From Paenibacillus sp. HWE-109 (lineage in GTDB: Bacteria; Bacillota; Bacilli; Paenibacillales; NBRC-103111), in NCBI RefSeq assembly GCF_022163125.1, contig NZ_CP091881.1, positions 2,418,001 through 2,482,000 of the forward strand: DNA of 64,000 nucleotides, given 5' to 3'. The notes under the pieces were generated by a model that was not told the origin of the DNA, ran no database searches, and was given only the letters and a program-made list of their open reading frames with translations. Both the position numbers and the translations under genes were made by a program. Below are positions 9,357 through 18,950 of this stretch, piece by piece. Numbering within the stretch: the stretch's first letter is position 1; each line of letters begins with the position of its first letter.

Positions 9357-10473
9357 ATGGAGCGGAGGCGAAGTTGCCTTATACAATTTAATTACGAATT
9401 TGGGGGATGAAGTGAAACCCCTGGTTATTGTAGCGGAGGACGGCGCGCTAGTCCAGCGCTTGCGGGATAAAGGAATTGATGTCCGTGTCGTACCTCTAAG
9501 TGATAAAGTGAGGAACCGCAATCGCAATGCCGTCAATTTGGATGCCGTATTCGGCGCGCTGGAACTCTTCACTTACGGCAAGCGAATCTCCAAGCTGCTG
9601 CGTGCAGAGCAGGTTGCCTGCGTGCATACGAATTCTTTGAAATCGGCGTTCTATGGCGCTGTGGCAGCTAAGTTTGCCGGCGTTCCGCTGATCTGGCATA
9701 TCCGCGATCATATCGGTGTTCCGTATCTCAAACCGATCGTTGCCCGGGCGATTCGGTTCCTGTCACGCATGCTGCCCAATGGCGTCATAGCTAATTCCAA
9801 TTCAACGTTGGATGCTTTGCAATTGCCCAAATCGAAGAAAACGCTTGTCGTGTATTCGGCTTATGCCCAGCAATTGCGCGCTCCGAATCGGATCAAGTCC
9901 GTAGATAGAAATACGAAGTCCTACATCATTCTGCTAGTCGGTCGATTAGCAGAGTGGAAGGGTCAACATATTCTGCTCGAAGCTGCGAAGACGTTCTTGC
10001 ACGATTCACAAGTCGAGTTTTGGCTGGCAGGGGATGCTCTTTTCGGAGAGGATGCCTACAAACAGCAGCTTTTGCAGCAAATGGCTGACAATCACTTATA
10101 CAATGTCAAGTTGCTTGGTCATGTCGACGACATTCAAGCCTTAATGCAGAAAGTTGACATTCTAGTTCATACTTCCATCACGCCGGAGCCCTTCGGTCAA
10201 GTCATTGTGGAAGGAATGGCAGCCGGATTGCCAGTCATTGCTTCCAACGAAGGTGGTCCGCGGGAAACGGTCGTCCCTGGAGAAACAGGACTGCTCATCA
10301 CACCAGGTGATCCCAAGCTGCTGGCCGAAGCGATTCGCTATCTGCTGGAGAACCCAGATGTGCGCAGTCGAATGAGCGAGAATGGCCTGAAACGTGTGGA
10401 ACAACACTTTGTCATAGAAAAAACCGTTACCCAAATCACCCATTACTACGCTGGATTAATTGCTAATACGTAA
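9322..10473 (+). CDS. Glycosyltransferase family 4
   Basis: GT-B retaining transferase of about 383 aa. It starts LKIAYLDHTARWSGGEVALYNL, the glycine-rich N-terminal loop of GT4. The donor site is HTSITPEPFGQVIVEGMAAGLPVIAS near residues 285-310. ATG 9322 sits 11 nt after AGGAGG; ATG 9313 is in frame but only 2 nt from that site, so I prefer the later one. The gene overlaps the previous transferase. Acceptor and donor are unknown; the fold and operon position are clear. Confidence 0.87.
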   Translation: MLKIAYLDHTARWSGGEVALYNLITNLGDEVKPLVIVAEDGALVQRLRDKGIDVRVVPLSDKVRNRNRNAVNLDAVFGALELFTYGKRISKLLRAEQVACVHTNSLKSAFYGAVAAKFAGVPLIWHIRDHIGVPYLKPIVARAIRFLSRMLPNGVIANSNSTLDALQLPKSKKTLVVYSAYAQQLRAPNRIKSVDRNTKSYIILLVGRLAEWKGQHILLEAAKTFLHDSQVEFWLAGDALFGEDAYKQQLLQQMADNHLYNVKLLGHVDDIQALMQKVDILVHTSITPEPFGQVIVEGMAAGLPVIASNEGGPRETVVPGETGLLITPGDPKLLAEAIRYLLENPDVRSRMSENGLKRVEQHFVIEKTVTQITHYYAGLIANT

Positions 10474-10504
10474 TTAATCCCCGAGTAAATAAAGGATGGA
10501 TCAA

Positions 10505-11605
10505 ATGAAAATAGCAATTGCGCATGATTATTTGGTTCAAATGGGCGGCGCTGAAAGAGTTGTCGAGGTCTTTCACCAAATGTTTCCGAATGCCCCCATC
10601 TATACAACCATGTTCAGCAGCCATCGATTGCTGGACGAGCTTCGAGATGCAGATATACGTGCCTCGTGGCTGCAGAAGATGCCTGGGGGGAAGAGCCACT
10701 TCAAAGAAATGCTTCCACTGTATCCATTTGCCATCAAAGATTTCGACTTCCGGGAATTCGATATTGTTCTAAGCTCCAGCAGCGCTTTCATGAAGAGCAT
10801 CGAAGTCCCTAAGAGCACGTTCCATCTCTGTTATTGCCATACGCCTATGCGCTTTGCATGGGACTATGATACTTACATGGAGCGGCAAACGAAATCCAGT
10901 GTGATGAAAAGGCTGCTGAAAATTTATATTGACAGGTTGAAGCATTGGGATCAAAAAACGTCTGCTAACGTGAATCAATTTATTGCGAATTCTTCCGTCG
11001 TGAAACATCGCATTCGGAATTACTATCAACGCGACGCTGACGTTATTTTCCCGCCGATTAATACCTCACGGTTCCATAGTTCGAAGGAGATCGGGAATTA
11101 TTATTTAATCGTGTCGCGCTTGGTCTCTTACAAACGAATTGACTTGGCTGTTGAGGCGTTCAATAAGAATGGTCTTCCGCTCTACATTGTTGGAGAAGGG
11201 CCGGATTCAGCCAGGCTCAAAGCCATGGCCAAAGCCAATGTTCATTTCATGGGAAGGCTGGAGGATCGTGTCGTGACCAAAATGATGGCCGAATGCCGCG
11301 CGCTTATTTTCCCGGGGGAAGAAGATTTCGGTATTACGCCTCTTGAAGCCAATGCGGCCGGCAGACCTGTAGTAGCTTACCAGGCTGGTGGAGCATTAGA
11401 TACGATCGTGCCGCATGTGAATGGAGTGTTTTTCAAGCGGCAAGAGGTTGAGGATTTGCTTGGCGCAATTCGCGACGTGGAAAACCATGCATGGGATGTC
11501 CAACAAATTATCGGCCACGCTCAGAAGTTTGACGAGAAAACGTTCATGGATAAGTTGAAAACGTATATGAGTACATCCTACCAACAATTTAGAGAGGGGC
11601 ATTGA
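10505..11605 (+). CDS. Glycosyltransferase family 4 (WbaZ-like mannosyltransferase group)
   Basis: GT-B transferase of 366 aa in the group that includes WbaZ mannosyltransferases. It begins KIAIAHDYLVQMGGAERV, contains YCHTPMRFAWD near residue 117, and has the donor-site stretch FPGEEDFGITPLEANAAGRPVVAYQ near 272-296. The usual GT4 E-x7-E appears as EEDFGITPLE. Start ATG 10505 follows AGGATGG with a 6-nt spacer; an ATG at 10496 lies inside that site. With ManC two genes downstream, a GDP-mannose donor is plausible (inference). Confidence 0.87.
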   Translation: MKIAIAHDYLVQMGGAERVVEVFHQMFPNAPIYTTMFSSHRLLDELRDADIRASWLQKMPGGKSHFKEMLPLYPFAIKDFDFREFDIVLSSSSAFMKSIEVPKSTFHLCYCHTPMRFAWDYDTYMERQTKSSVMKRLLKIYIDRLKHWDQKTSANVNQFIANSSVVKHRIRNYYQRDADVIFPPINTSRFHSSKEIGNYYLIVSRLVSYKRIDLAVEAFNKNGLPLYIVGEGPDSARLKAMAKANVHFMGRLEDRVVTKMMAECRALIFPGEEDFGITPLEANAAGRPVVAYQAGGALDTIVPHVNGVFFKRQEVEDLLGAIRDVENHAWDVQQIIGHAQKFDEKTFMDKLKTYMSTSYQQFREGH

Positions 11606-11609
11606 TCGT

Positions 11610-12938
11610 ATGAAAATAGCAGTCATCGGAACAGGGTATGTGGGGTTAGTATCCGGGGTTTGTTTTGCTGAAAAAGGCAATCATGTGATCTGTGTTGATC
11701 ATGATAAGCAGAAGATTGAGAAATTGCAAAATCTGGTATCGCCTATTTTTGAACCGGGGATCGAAGAACTCATGGAAAGCAATCAAAAGGCAGGCCGATT
11801 GTCGTTCACAACGGATCTTGCCCAGGCGATCCGTCAATCAGAGCTCATTATTATCGCTGTTGGGACGCCATCCTTGCCGAATGGGGAAGCGGATCTTCAA
11901 TATATCGAGCAAGCCGTGATAGAAATCGGCAAAGCGATGAATAGTTACAAAATCGTTGCTACCAAAAGCACGGTGCCAGTTGGCACCAATGAGCATATTC
12001 AAATGATTCTCGCGATGAATACGTTGGAATCCTTCGATGTGGTGTCGATTCCGGAGTTTCTGCGCGAAGGCTCTGCCATCCAGGATACACTTGAGCCAGA
12101 TCGCATCGTGATTGGTTTGGATAATCTGACTTTAACCGAGCCCTTGACTGAACTTCACAAACCATTCACGGATCAAATCTTCGTCACGAGTATTCGCAGC
12201 GCGGAAATGATCAAATATGCTTCGAACGCCTTCTTAGCAACAAAAATTTCGTTCATTAATGAAATATCCAATATCTGCGAGAAGGTTGGCGCTGATGTCA
12301 CCGAAGTGGCGAAAGGCATGGGGCAAGATCGCCGAATCGGAGCTTCCTTCCTGAATGCAGGCATCGGCTATGGCGGTTCTTGCTTTCCGAAGGATACAGA
12401 TGCCTTGATTCAAATTGCCGGCAATGTGGATTATGAATTCCAATTGCTGAAGTCAGTCGTTGAAGTCAATAAATCGCAAAGATATAAAATTATTACGAAA
12501 CTAGAAGGTTCTCTAGGGAACTTATCGGGCAAATTGATTGGGATTTGGGGATTGTCCTTCAAGCCGAACACAGACGACATCCGCTATGCTCCGTCGATTG
12601 AAATCGTAGAAACCTTGATAAGAGCAGGCGCACGTCTGAAGCTGTACGATCCGATCGCAATGGATAAATTCAGAGCCCATATCGACCATCCGGCCATTCA
12701 ATGGTGCGAATCAGCGTTGGAAGCGGCTACCGGGGCAGACGCTGTCTGTTTACTGACCGACTGGGAAGAGTTCAAGGCAGCTCCGCTGACACAACTTATT
12801 TTCATCATGGAGAAGCCAATCTTGATTGATGGGCGCAACGTATTCACACGCGAGCAAATCGACGGGACGGGGATTCATTATTACTCTGTCGGAAGACCTG
12901 ATCAGAAACACGTCGCTCGTCATAAAGCAGTTGTCTAA
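11610..12938 (+). CDS. ugd: UDP-glucose 6-dehydrogenase
   Basis: Oxidises UDP-glucose to UDP-glucuronate with two NAD+, in the cytoplasm. The 442-aa protein shows the N-terminal Rossmann motif AVIGTGYVGLVSG, the ATKSTVPVGT loop near residue 115, and the catalytic cysteine in GIGYGGSCFPKDTDAL near residue 258. The C-terminal UDP-binding domain includes GLSFKPNTDDIR. A GDP-mannose dehydrogenase of the same family would look similar, but the galU gene upstream favours UDP-glucose. It provides an acidic sugar for the polymer. Confidence 0.9.
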   Translation: MKIAVIGTGYVGLVSGVCFAEKGNHVICVDHDKQKIEKLQNLVSPIFEPGIEELMESNQKAGRLSFTTDLAQAIRQSELIIIAVGTPSLPNGEADLQYIEQAVIEIGKAMNSYKIVATKSTVPVGTNEHIQMILAMNTLESFDVVSIPEFLREGSAIQDTLEPDRIVIGLDNLTLTEPLTELHKPFTDQIFVTSIRSAEMIKYASNAFLATKISFINEISNICEKVGADVTEVAKGMGQDRRIGASFLNAGIGYGGSCFPKDTDALIQIAGNVDYEFQLLKSVVEVNKSQRYKIITKLEGSLGNLSGKLIGIWGLSFKPNTDDIRYAPSIEIVETLIRAGARLKLYDPIAMDKFRAHIDHPAIQWCESALEAATGADAVCLLTDWEEFKAAPLTQLIFIMEKPILIDGRNVFTREQIDGTGIHYYSVGRPDQKHVARHKAVV

Positions 12939-12991
12939 AGGCACGGAATCCTGCAACGAATTCCTATAAAACCGATTGGAGTGTGGTTTTC

Positions 12992-14362
12992 ATGAAAATA
13001 GTTCTTCTTTCCGGCGGCTCAGGTAAACGGTTGTGGCCTTTGTCTAATGATTCAAGATCCAAGCAGTTTCTGAAAGTGCTTGAGGATAAGGACGGTCGCA
13101 GTGAATCGATGGTACAACGCGTATGGAGGCAGCTTCGGGATAGTGGACTGGGTGATTCTGCCTACCTGGCGACCAATCGCTCGCAAGTTGAAATGCTCAT
13201 GAGTCAATTAGGCAGCGATGCGCCATTGATTGTCGAGCCGGAACGCAGAGATACGTTCCCGGCGATTGCCCTTGCAGCGGCCTATCTCTACGATGTTGAA
13301 AGTCTCCCCCTGGATACGGTAGTAACCGTTATGCCGGTTGATCCTTATGTCGACGAAGCCTTTTTTCATAAAATAAAGCAGTTGGAGCAAGTGCTCCAAG
13401 ATACGGAGTCGAACTTAGCCTTAATGGGCGTAGTCCCGACTGTGCCTTCGGAGAAATATGGTTATATTGTGCCATCGGAACAACGGCTTATGGGTACAGA
13501 AGCGCTGTGGGTGAACCATTTTGCAGAGAAACCGAATCGCGAGCAAGCGGCTGCTCTCATTGAGCAAAAAGCGCTATGGAACTGCGGCGTCTTCGCTTTC
13601 CGTCTAGGTTATCTCATCGAGCTGATGGTGGAGAAAGGCGTGCCGCTCAAGTACGAGGAACTGCTCAAAAATTACAAAAAATTAAGCAAGATCAGTTTCG
13701 ATTATGAAGTCGTTGAGAATGAATCGAGTATTGTGGTCGTTCCTTATGATGGCTACTGGAAAGATTTGGGTACTTGGAACACGCTCACAGAAGAAATGAG
13801 CCGTTCGCAGATCGGAACAGGTATCGTAACGGAAGATTCGTCCAATACGCATTTAATTAACGAACTGGATATCCCGGTCACGGTGATTGGCATTCAAGAT
13901 GCTGTCATCGCGGTAAGTCCTGATGGCATCCTCGTCACCTCCAAAGCGGAAAGTCCGCGGATTAAAGAAGTCATGAATGCAATTGAGCAGCGCCCTATGT
14001 ACGAAGAGCGCAGATGGGGACGTTACCGAGTCATTGATTATGTCAAATACACGGAGGATAATGAAGTTTTGACGAAGCGCATTCTTGTGCGCGCAGGCAA
14101 GAATATAAGTTATCAGCTGCATTATAAACGCAGTGAAGTGTGGACGATCGTTAGTGGCGTGGCGGACATTGTCATTAATGACAAACTCTATCAAGTGAAA
14201 CCGGGGGATGTGGTACGGATTCCAGATGGAACGCGTCACAGTATTCGAGCCATAACGGATGTTGAATTCATCGAAGTTCAAAGCGGCTCTGAACTGGTGG
14301 AAGAAGATAATATCCGAATTTGTCTGGAATGGCACGATATTCCCCTTCATCAGTTTATTTAG
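12992..14362 (+). CDS. manC: Mannose-1-phosphate guanylyltransferase / type II mannose-6-phosphate isomerase
   Basis: Produces GDP-mannose, and the C-terminal cupin is of the type that isomerises fructose-6-phosphate to mannose-6-phosphate. The 456-aa protein begins VLLSGGSGKRLWPLSND, the GTP-binding signature, with SKQF just after. FAEKPNREQAAAL (~residue 175) and WNCGVFAFR complete the nucleotidyltransferase domain. The cupin near residues 365-445 carries ISYQLHYKRSEVWTIVSG and the RIPDGTRHS metal-site region. ATG 12992 lies about 10 nt after TTGGAG. It closes the sugar-nucleotide set of the locus; a terminator-like hairpin follows. Confidence 0.92.
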   Translation: MKIVLLSGGSGKRLWPLSNDSRSKQFLKVLEDKDGRSESMVQRVWRQLRDSGLGDSAYLATNRSQVEMLMSQLGSDAPLIVEPERRDTFPAIALAAAYLYDVESLPLDTVVTVMPVDPYVDEAFFHKIKQLEQVLQDTESNLALMGVVPTVPSEKYGYIVPSEQRLMGTEALWVNHFAEKPNREQAAALIEQKALWNCGVFAFRLGYLIELMVEKGVPLKYEELLKNYKKLSKISFDYEVVENESSIVVVPYDGYWKDLGTWNTLTEEMSRSQIGTGIVTEDSSNTHLINELDIPVTVIGIQDAVIAVSPDGILVTSKAESPRIKEVMNAIEQRPMYEERRWGRYRVIDYVKYTEDNEVLTKRILVRAGKNISYQLHYKRSEVWTIVSGVADIVINDKLYQVKPGDVVRIPDGTRHSIRAITDVEFIEVQSGSELVEEDNIRICLEWHDIPLHQFI

Positions 14363-14386
14363 CAGGTTGCAGACCCATAAATAGAC

Positions 14387-14427
14387 CGCCTTCTATTCGA
14401 ATATGAATGGAGGGCGATTATTTATTT
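14387..14427 (+). terminator. Probable intrinsic terminator after manC
   Basis: A 12-bp stem (14387-14398 with 14405-14416, with two G-T wobbles) closes a 6-nt GAATAT loop and is followed by an AT-rich ATTATTTATTT tail. The tail is not a pure T-run, so termination may be partial and allow read-through to the GH26 gene. Confidence 0.55.
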
Positions 14428-14559
14428 CGTCAGAAATCTGCATTTGGAAAAAACTTGCAAAACCCTTAAACTTACCTGATAAAAGCTTAATATCTAACCT
14501 GTACGATAGAGATAGCACGTTGGCTCGCCGTGCAAATCTATGGTTCGGGAGGTTTGATT

Positions 14560-16089
14560 ATGTTGAAGAAATCCAAAAAGGTGGGTGTGCGAATAAAGGT
14601 GACTTCCTTGTTGTTTCTACTCTCATTATTATCACCGCATCTTTTGTTGCATCCAGATGTTTCGAATGCGGCAACAGTTCCGATTAATTCGCAAGCAACG
14701 CTGGAGGCGAAGGTCGTCCTGCAACAGCTATATGCGGTATCGGGGCTCAAAACGATTAGTGGTCAACACGATTATTTGGAAAGTCCTGATGAATGGAATA
14801 ACCGTGTGAAGGGAATTACTGGCAAATATCCGAGTATCCACGGTTATGAACTTGGAGCGATCATGAATCAGACTGCAAGCGAGCAAGCTGCGCAGCGCGA
14901 GAATGTCGTCAATAGCGCAATTGCCTGGCATCAGGCAGGCGGCTTAGTGACCATTTCTTATCATGAGAACATTCCTGGAACATGCTTATGCTGGGCGAAT
15001 GTGAAGAAAGAAATGAGCCAGGCTGATTTTGATAAGTACGTGACACCTGGCACACCGCAGTATAACCAGTTGATTGCCGATTTGGACAAAACGGCAGTCT
15101 ATTTAGGCAAGCTAAAGGATGCTGGCGTTCCTGTGTTATGGCGCCCCTATCATGAAAGCAATGGAGGCTGGTTCTGGTGGGGGAAGAAAACGAATTTCTC
15201 CGCGCTGTGGAATTTGATGTACGAGCGTTTTGTTCAAGTGCATAAGTTGAATAATTTGTTGTGGGTATGGAGTCCCAATGCTCCCAATGCCTCATCAGAT
15301 CCGTATAATGCCAGTTTTCCAGGGATATCCAAAGTGGATGTGTTGGCAGTTGATATCTATGACAATGACTATAATCCCGACTACTACAATAAAATTGTGG
15401 AATTAGCAGCAGGTAAACCAATCGCCATTGGCGAGAATGGAGAATTGCCTAGCCAAACGGTTCTTTCCAATCAATCCAAATGGGCGTATTTCATGACTTG
15501 GGGAAAAATGTTATCCGATAATAACGGACTTGCTGAAATCACTTCCTCTTATGCAAATCCACGGTTGTTAACGAGGGAGACATTCCTTAGTGATCTTCTG
15601 AATGCTATTGTTCCAGCACCATCACCGGCTCCGGTGCCCAAGCCGGAAACAGCACCCGTCGTGGCGAGGAATGGATTACGCGGAGAATATTACGATAATA
15701 AAGATTTGACTGCATTGAAAGAGGTCAGGGAAGATCGGAAGATCGATTTCAATTGGTCGAATGCGGCGCCATTTCCTTCCATGCAGGCAGATACCTTCTC
15801 TGTTCGCTGGACGGGGAAGCTGAAACCCAAGTATACAGAAAATTATCAAATTTCAACCTTATCGGATGATGGTATTCGCGTGTGGGTGAATGGTGAGTTG
15901 GTCATTGACAGTTGGTTCAACCAGAGCTGGGTGGAGCGAAAAGGCAGTATTGCCTTACAAGCAGGAGTCCCAGTTGATTTCAAAGTGGAGTATTATGATA
16001 ATACGAATGGCGCTGTTGCCAAAGTCAGCTGGGAAAGTCAATCCCAAACCAAACAATTGATTCCTGACGATGCCCTGTTTCTTCCTTGA
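14560..16089 (+). CDS. Secreted GH26 beta-mannanase with C-terminal PA14 domain
   Basis: Predicted exported endo-beta-mannanase of about 509 aa. Signal peptide: KKSKK basic start, then a leucine-rich core ending near SNAATV. The GH26 catalytic domain spans about residues 45-350, with the acid/base glutamate in LWRPYHESNGGWFWW (~residue 200) and the nucleophile glutamate in AIGENGELP (~residue 290). A proline-rich linker joins a PA14 domain (~370-509) containing GEYYDNKDL and GIRVWVNGELVIDSW. ATG 14560 follows GGGAGG with a 7-nt spacer. Next to GDP-mannose and mannosyltransferase-like genes, it may trim or release the locus's own mannose-rich polymer rather than plant mannan (inference). Confidence 0.88.
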   Translation: MLKKSKKVGVRIKVTSLLFLLSLLSPHLLLHPDVSNAATVPINSQATLEAKVVLQQLYAVSGLKTISGQHDYLESPDEWNNRVKGITGKYPSIHGYELGAIMNQTASEQAAQRENVVNSAIAWHQAGGLVTISYHENIPGTCLCWANVKKEMSQADFDKYVTPGTPQYNQLIADLDKTAVYLGKLKDAGVPVLWRPYHESNGGWFWWGKKTNFSALWNLMYERFVQVHKLNNLLWVWSPNAPNASSDPYNASFPGISKVDVLAVDIYDNDYNPDYYNKIVELAAGKPIAIGENGELPSQTVLSNQSKWAYFMTWGKMLSDNNGLAEITSSYANPRLLTRETFLSDLLNAIVPAPSPAPVPKPETAPVVARNGLRGEYYDNKDLTALKEVREDRKIDFNWSNAAPFPSMQADTFSVRWTGKLKPKYTENYQISTLSDDGIRVWVNGELVIDSWFNQSWVERKGSIALQAGVPVDFKVEYYDNTNGAVAKVSWESQSQTKQLIPDDALFLP

Positions 16090-16127
16090 TGAATAAGCAG
16101 GAAACTACAGAAGATGGAGCGAGCAGG

Positions 16128-18764
16128 ATGAACCCGAAATTCATAAGAGTTATGATCATACTCGTCAGTTTTTTGATTTTATTGATTTTCACATCTGCAT
16201 CCAATAATCATGGTGTCGTTGCCAATAAGATTGCTGCGCTCAATGAGGTGAAGCCTGTGTCTGAGATGATCGGCAACCAGCTATGGCGGCTAGGAAATCC
16301 CAATGATGCTGATGAGGAATTCAGCAAAGAGAATAGCGCTTTAACGCATTACACCGTATCCGCGGATTCAAGTCAACCGCAAGATTTGAAATCGGTACCG
16401 CAAGGACTGCGCAAATCAGTGAATCCAAGCTTTCAAGTTCAATTCCCACTGAGCACGGTGCCCGAGCACGGTGTAGTGTTAAAAGTCCGTATCTTGGATG
16501 CTCACAAAGCGGTACCTCAAATGGCTGTATTTACGAATCAGCTTCTCTCTGGCATCGTTCAAATTGCCGGTGTTGGAGGGACCACCAGTGCGTATCCGTT
16601 TAAAAAAACGTATGAACTTTATATTCCCAAAGAGCAGCTTCAGGTTGGAGATAACGAGCTCAAATTCATGGCAACTGGGTGTTTATACTGTACGGCCGAT
16701 GAAGATAAATATTTATGGTGGAAATGGGACTTTATTGAGTTGGATGCCTTGACGGAACCTGCCGCGGAACCGATTCATGGCAAATACGTCGAATCCGGCA
16801 CGAAAGTCAGTAATTTATCCTTCTACTATGATGAGGGAGCGGTCAGACATTTGCCATATGTTTTAAAATGGTTGGGTATTGCCTACAGCGGCAACATCAT
16901 GCGAGTAGATTGCGCGACTGATGTCCGGCAGGGCTGCTCAGCGATCAAGGCTTATTACGAAACGCTGCGCGATTACAACACGCAAGCTGTAGCTTTGCAC
17001 TTGCACACAGGAAATGTAAAGCTGCAGGAAGATGGATCTTTACCGGCAGATGCCGAGAAAAAGCTGCAGGATTATGTGACAGCCTATGGGTCGATGTTTC
17101 AATACTATGAAATTGATAACGAGCCAGGCCTGTTTAATCGTTCCAAAGGTGTTAATCTAGCCATTGCCAATTGGCTCAAAGGTCATATCCCAGAGCTGGC
17201 GCCGCACTTGAAAACTGTTGCTCCAGGATGGGCGTATGCACCCAAATATGCGGTGCGGACTTGTCGCAATCAAGATGCGTCAGGCAGACTGCAATGCGGA
17301 GAACCCGATGGTTGGGAAGGTGATTCCCAGCAGCGCCTCGAATTGGAGAAGGTAACCGATTTAACCAATGGTCATGCATACGGCACCTCGTACTCCGAGA
17401 ATAAGGGAGGGAGTTTGCTGGAAAATTTGCAAACGTTCGATGGGGCTGAGGACGGCTTGCCTAAACTAATGTTGAATACCGAGTATGGGACATCGGATAC
17501 TCATGTAGATAACCAGGCTTATGGCGCTGTGCAACCGAAAGCAGCCGTATTTGATCGAATTCTGAGAGCCCATATCGGCTTTGCGGATATGTTCATGCAG
17601 CATGCGGCTTTTTACCCGCAATATGCCTTGTTTGAACCGAATATTGACTTAAACGGTCAGAATCCCGCAGAGATGAAGATTCATAAGAATTTGCCTGATA
17701 CAGACTCCAGAGTCAGTGTCATGAGAAGATTGAATCTGGCATATGCCACACATGGCAGACCTCTCACTTATGAGATTACGAATAAAACAGAGCTAAGTGA
17801 TAAACTGGTCTATTTTCGCGGTGTAGATACCTCGAGTTTGGCGCCGCTGCCTGGATCCAAAGGCACATCGAACAAACTCCTGCTTAATTTCGTGAATTTT
17901 GAAAATAGTTCACAAACTGTGCATGTCAAAGTTGCCATGCCAGAGGCTGGGCAATATGAAGGAGAACGATTCGGAAATGGGGACACCTATGAATCCGCTC
18001 GTACTTATGTGAGTCAACTGCAAGCTTCTCCAGAGCTTGAGTTCAAGGAGACGCTTGCTCCAGGTGAAGCAGTCCAATATATCCTTACGCGGACTGAGGA
18101 TGTGAAGCCCAAAGCGCCAAGTTGGGTAAAAGCTGTTTCGCAGCCCGATCATGCAATTGAAGTCAATTGGCTGGAGTCGGAGGGCGCTCAAAGCTATGAA
18201 GTTTGGCGAAAAGAACGCGGAGCGATGAAGTATCAATTAGTCGCCAAAGAGGTGCCTGATCCGCATTGGACGGATATGAAAACGGCAGTTGGTCAAACCT
18301 ATGCCTATCAAATTCGCGTGGCGGGCAAGAAAGAAGCATCAGCTGAGGCACTTGTGACCGTTACGGACGAAGCTGCGCTTAACCGATCAGATTGGGTCAT
18401 CACCAGCAGCTCGGGGAAACCGCAAAGCGCGATTGACAGTAATCCTTACAGCCGGTGGGATACAGCGAAAAATCAGGTGCCTGGTCAATTCATCCAAGTC
18501 GATATGAAAGAATCGTTTACGATCAGCCGGATTGAGCTGCAAACAGCGGGCTCGCCTAATGATTTTCCAAGGAATTATGAGGTCTTCCTTTCAGCCGATG
18601 GGGTGAATTGGACAGCCTCCATTGCTTCTGGTGCGGGATCCACACAGACGAATATCACATTTGAGCCACATAACGCTAGATTTGTGAAGATCGTTCAGAC
18701 GTCCAAAGCAGGCAATTATTGGTCCATTTACGATTTTCAGGTGTATGGGAAGAGGCGTGAGTAA
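16128..18764 (+). CDS. Large membrane-anchored glycosidase-like protein with C-terminal discoidin (F5/8 type C) domain
   Basis: About 878 aa. The N-terminus FIRVMIILVSFLILLIF is a signal anchor or uncleaved signal. A beta-sandwich region (~80-210) resembling carbohydrate-lyase C-terminal modules precedes an apparent TIM barrel (~235-550) with YYEIDNEPGLFN, a clan GH-A-style acid/base NEP motif. A second catalytic glutamate may be in LMLNTEYGTSD. An Fn3-like segment (~665-745) and a discoidin fold (~750-878, ending FQVYGKRRE) follow. ATG 16128 has GGAG upstream; an alternative ATG at 16089 overlaps the GH26 stop (TGATG) but lacks a binding site. Family not recognised precisely; probably acts on the exopolysaccharide at the cell surface. 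Confidence 0.72.
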   Translation: MNPKFIRVMIILVSFLILLIFTSASNNHGVVANKIAALNEVKPVSEMIGNQLWRLGNPNDADEEFSKENSALTHYTVSADSSQPQDLKSVPQGLRKSVNPSFQVQFPLSTVPEHGVVLKVRILDAHKAVPQMAVFTNQLLSGIVQIAGVGGTTSAYPFKKTYELYIPKEQLQVGDNELKFMATGCLYCTADEDKYLWWKWDFIELDALTEPAAEPIHGKYVESGTKVSNLSFYYDEGAVRHLPYVLKWLGIAYSGNIMRVDCATDVRQGCSAIKAYYETLRDYNTQAVALHLHTGNVKLQEDGSLPADAEKKLQDYVTAYGSMFQYYEIDNEPGLFNRSKGVNLAIANWLKGHIPELAPHLKTVAPGWAYAPKYAVRTCRNQDASGRLQCGEPDGWEGDSQQRLELEKVTDLTNGHAYGTSYSENKGGSLLENLQTFDGAEDGLPKLMLNTEYGTSDTHVDNQAYGAVQPKAAVFDRILRAHIGFADMFMQHAAFYPQYALFEPNIDLNGQNPAEMKIHKNLPDTDSRVSVMRRLNLAYATHGRPLTYEITNKTELSDKLVYFRGVDTSSLAPLPGSKGTSNKLLLNFVNFENSSQTVHVKVAMPEAGQYEGERFGNGDTYESARTYVSQLQASPELEFKETLAPGEAVQYILTRTEDVKPKAPSWVKAVSQPDHAIEVNWLESEGAQSYEVWRKERGAMKYQLVAKEVPDPHWTDMKTAVGQTYAYQIRVAGKKEASAEALVTVTDEAALNRSDWVITSSSGKPQSAIDSNPYSRWDTAKNQVPGQFIQVDMKESFTISRIELQTAGSPNDFPRNYEVFLSADGVNWTASIASGAGSTQTNITFEPHNARFVKIVQTSKAGNYWSIYDFQVYGKRRE

Positions 18765-18786
18765 GAGCGGATTCTATGGTGGAATG

Positions 18787-18831
18787 ACCGATGTTCGGCA
18801 CTTTGTTGGTGCTGAGGTCGGTTATTTTTTT
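18787..18831 (+). terminator. Intrinsic terminator closing the exopolysaccharide locus
   Basis: Inverted repeat ACCGA...GCAC / GTGC...TCGGT with a TTTGTTG loop, then A and seven T. It sits just after the last hydrolase gene and before the XpaC/TelA pair. Confidence 0.8.
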
Positions 18832-18950
18832 CATTTATAGCCGATAAGCAGGCTTCTCAAACCGACGAATAATTGACTAGCCTCCTTATCAGAGCTATCA
18901 TTTAAGTAATGAATTTGTAAGTTGAAAGAGATTGGAGGTAGGCATCCACG

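Noticed and set aside
13853..14350. 165-codon minus-strand frame opposite manC
   Set aside because: Shadow of the cupin-encoding region of manC; composition is not protein-like.
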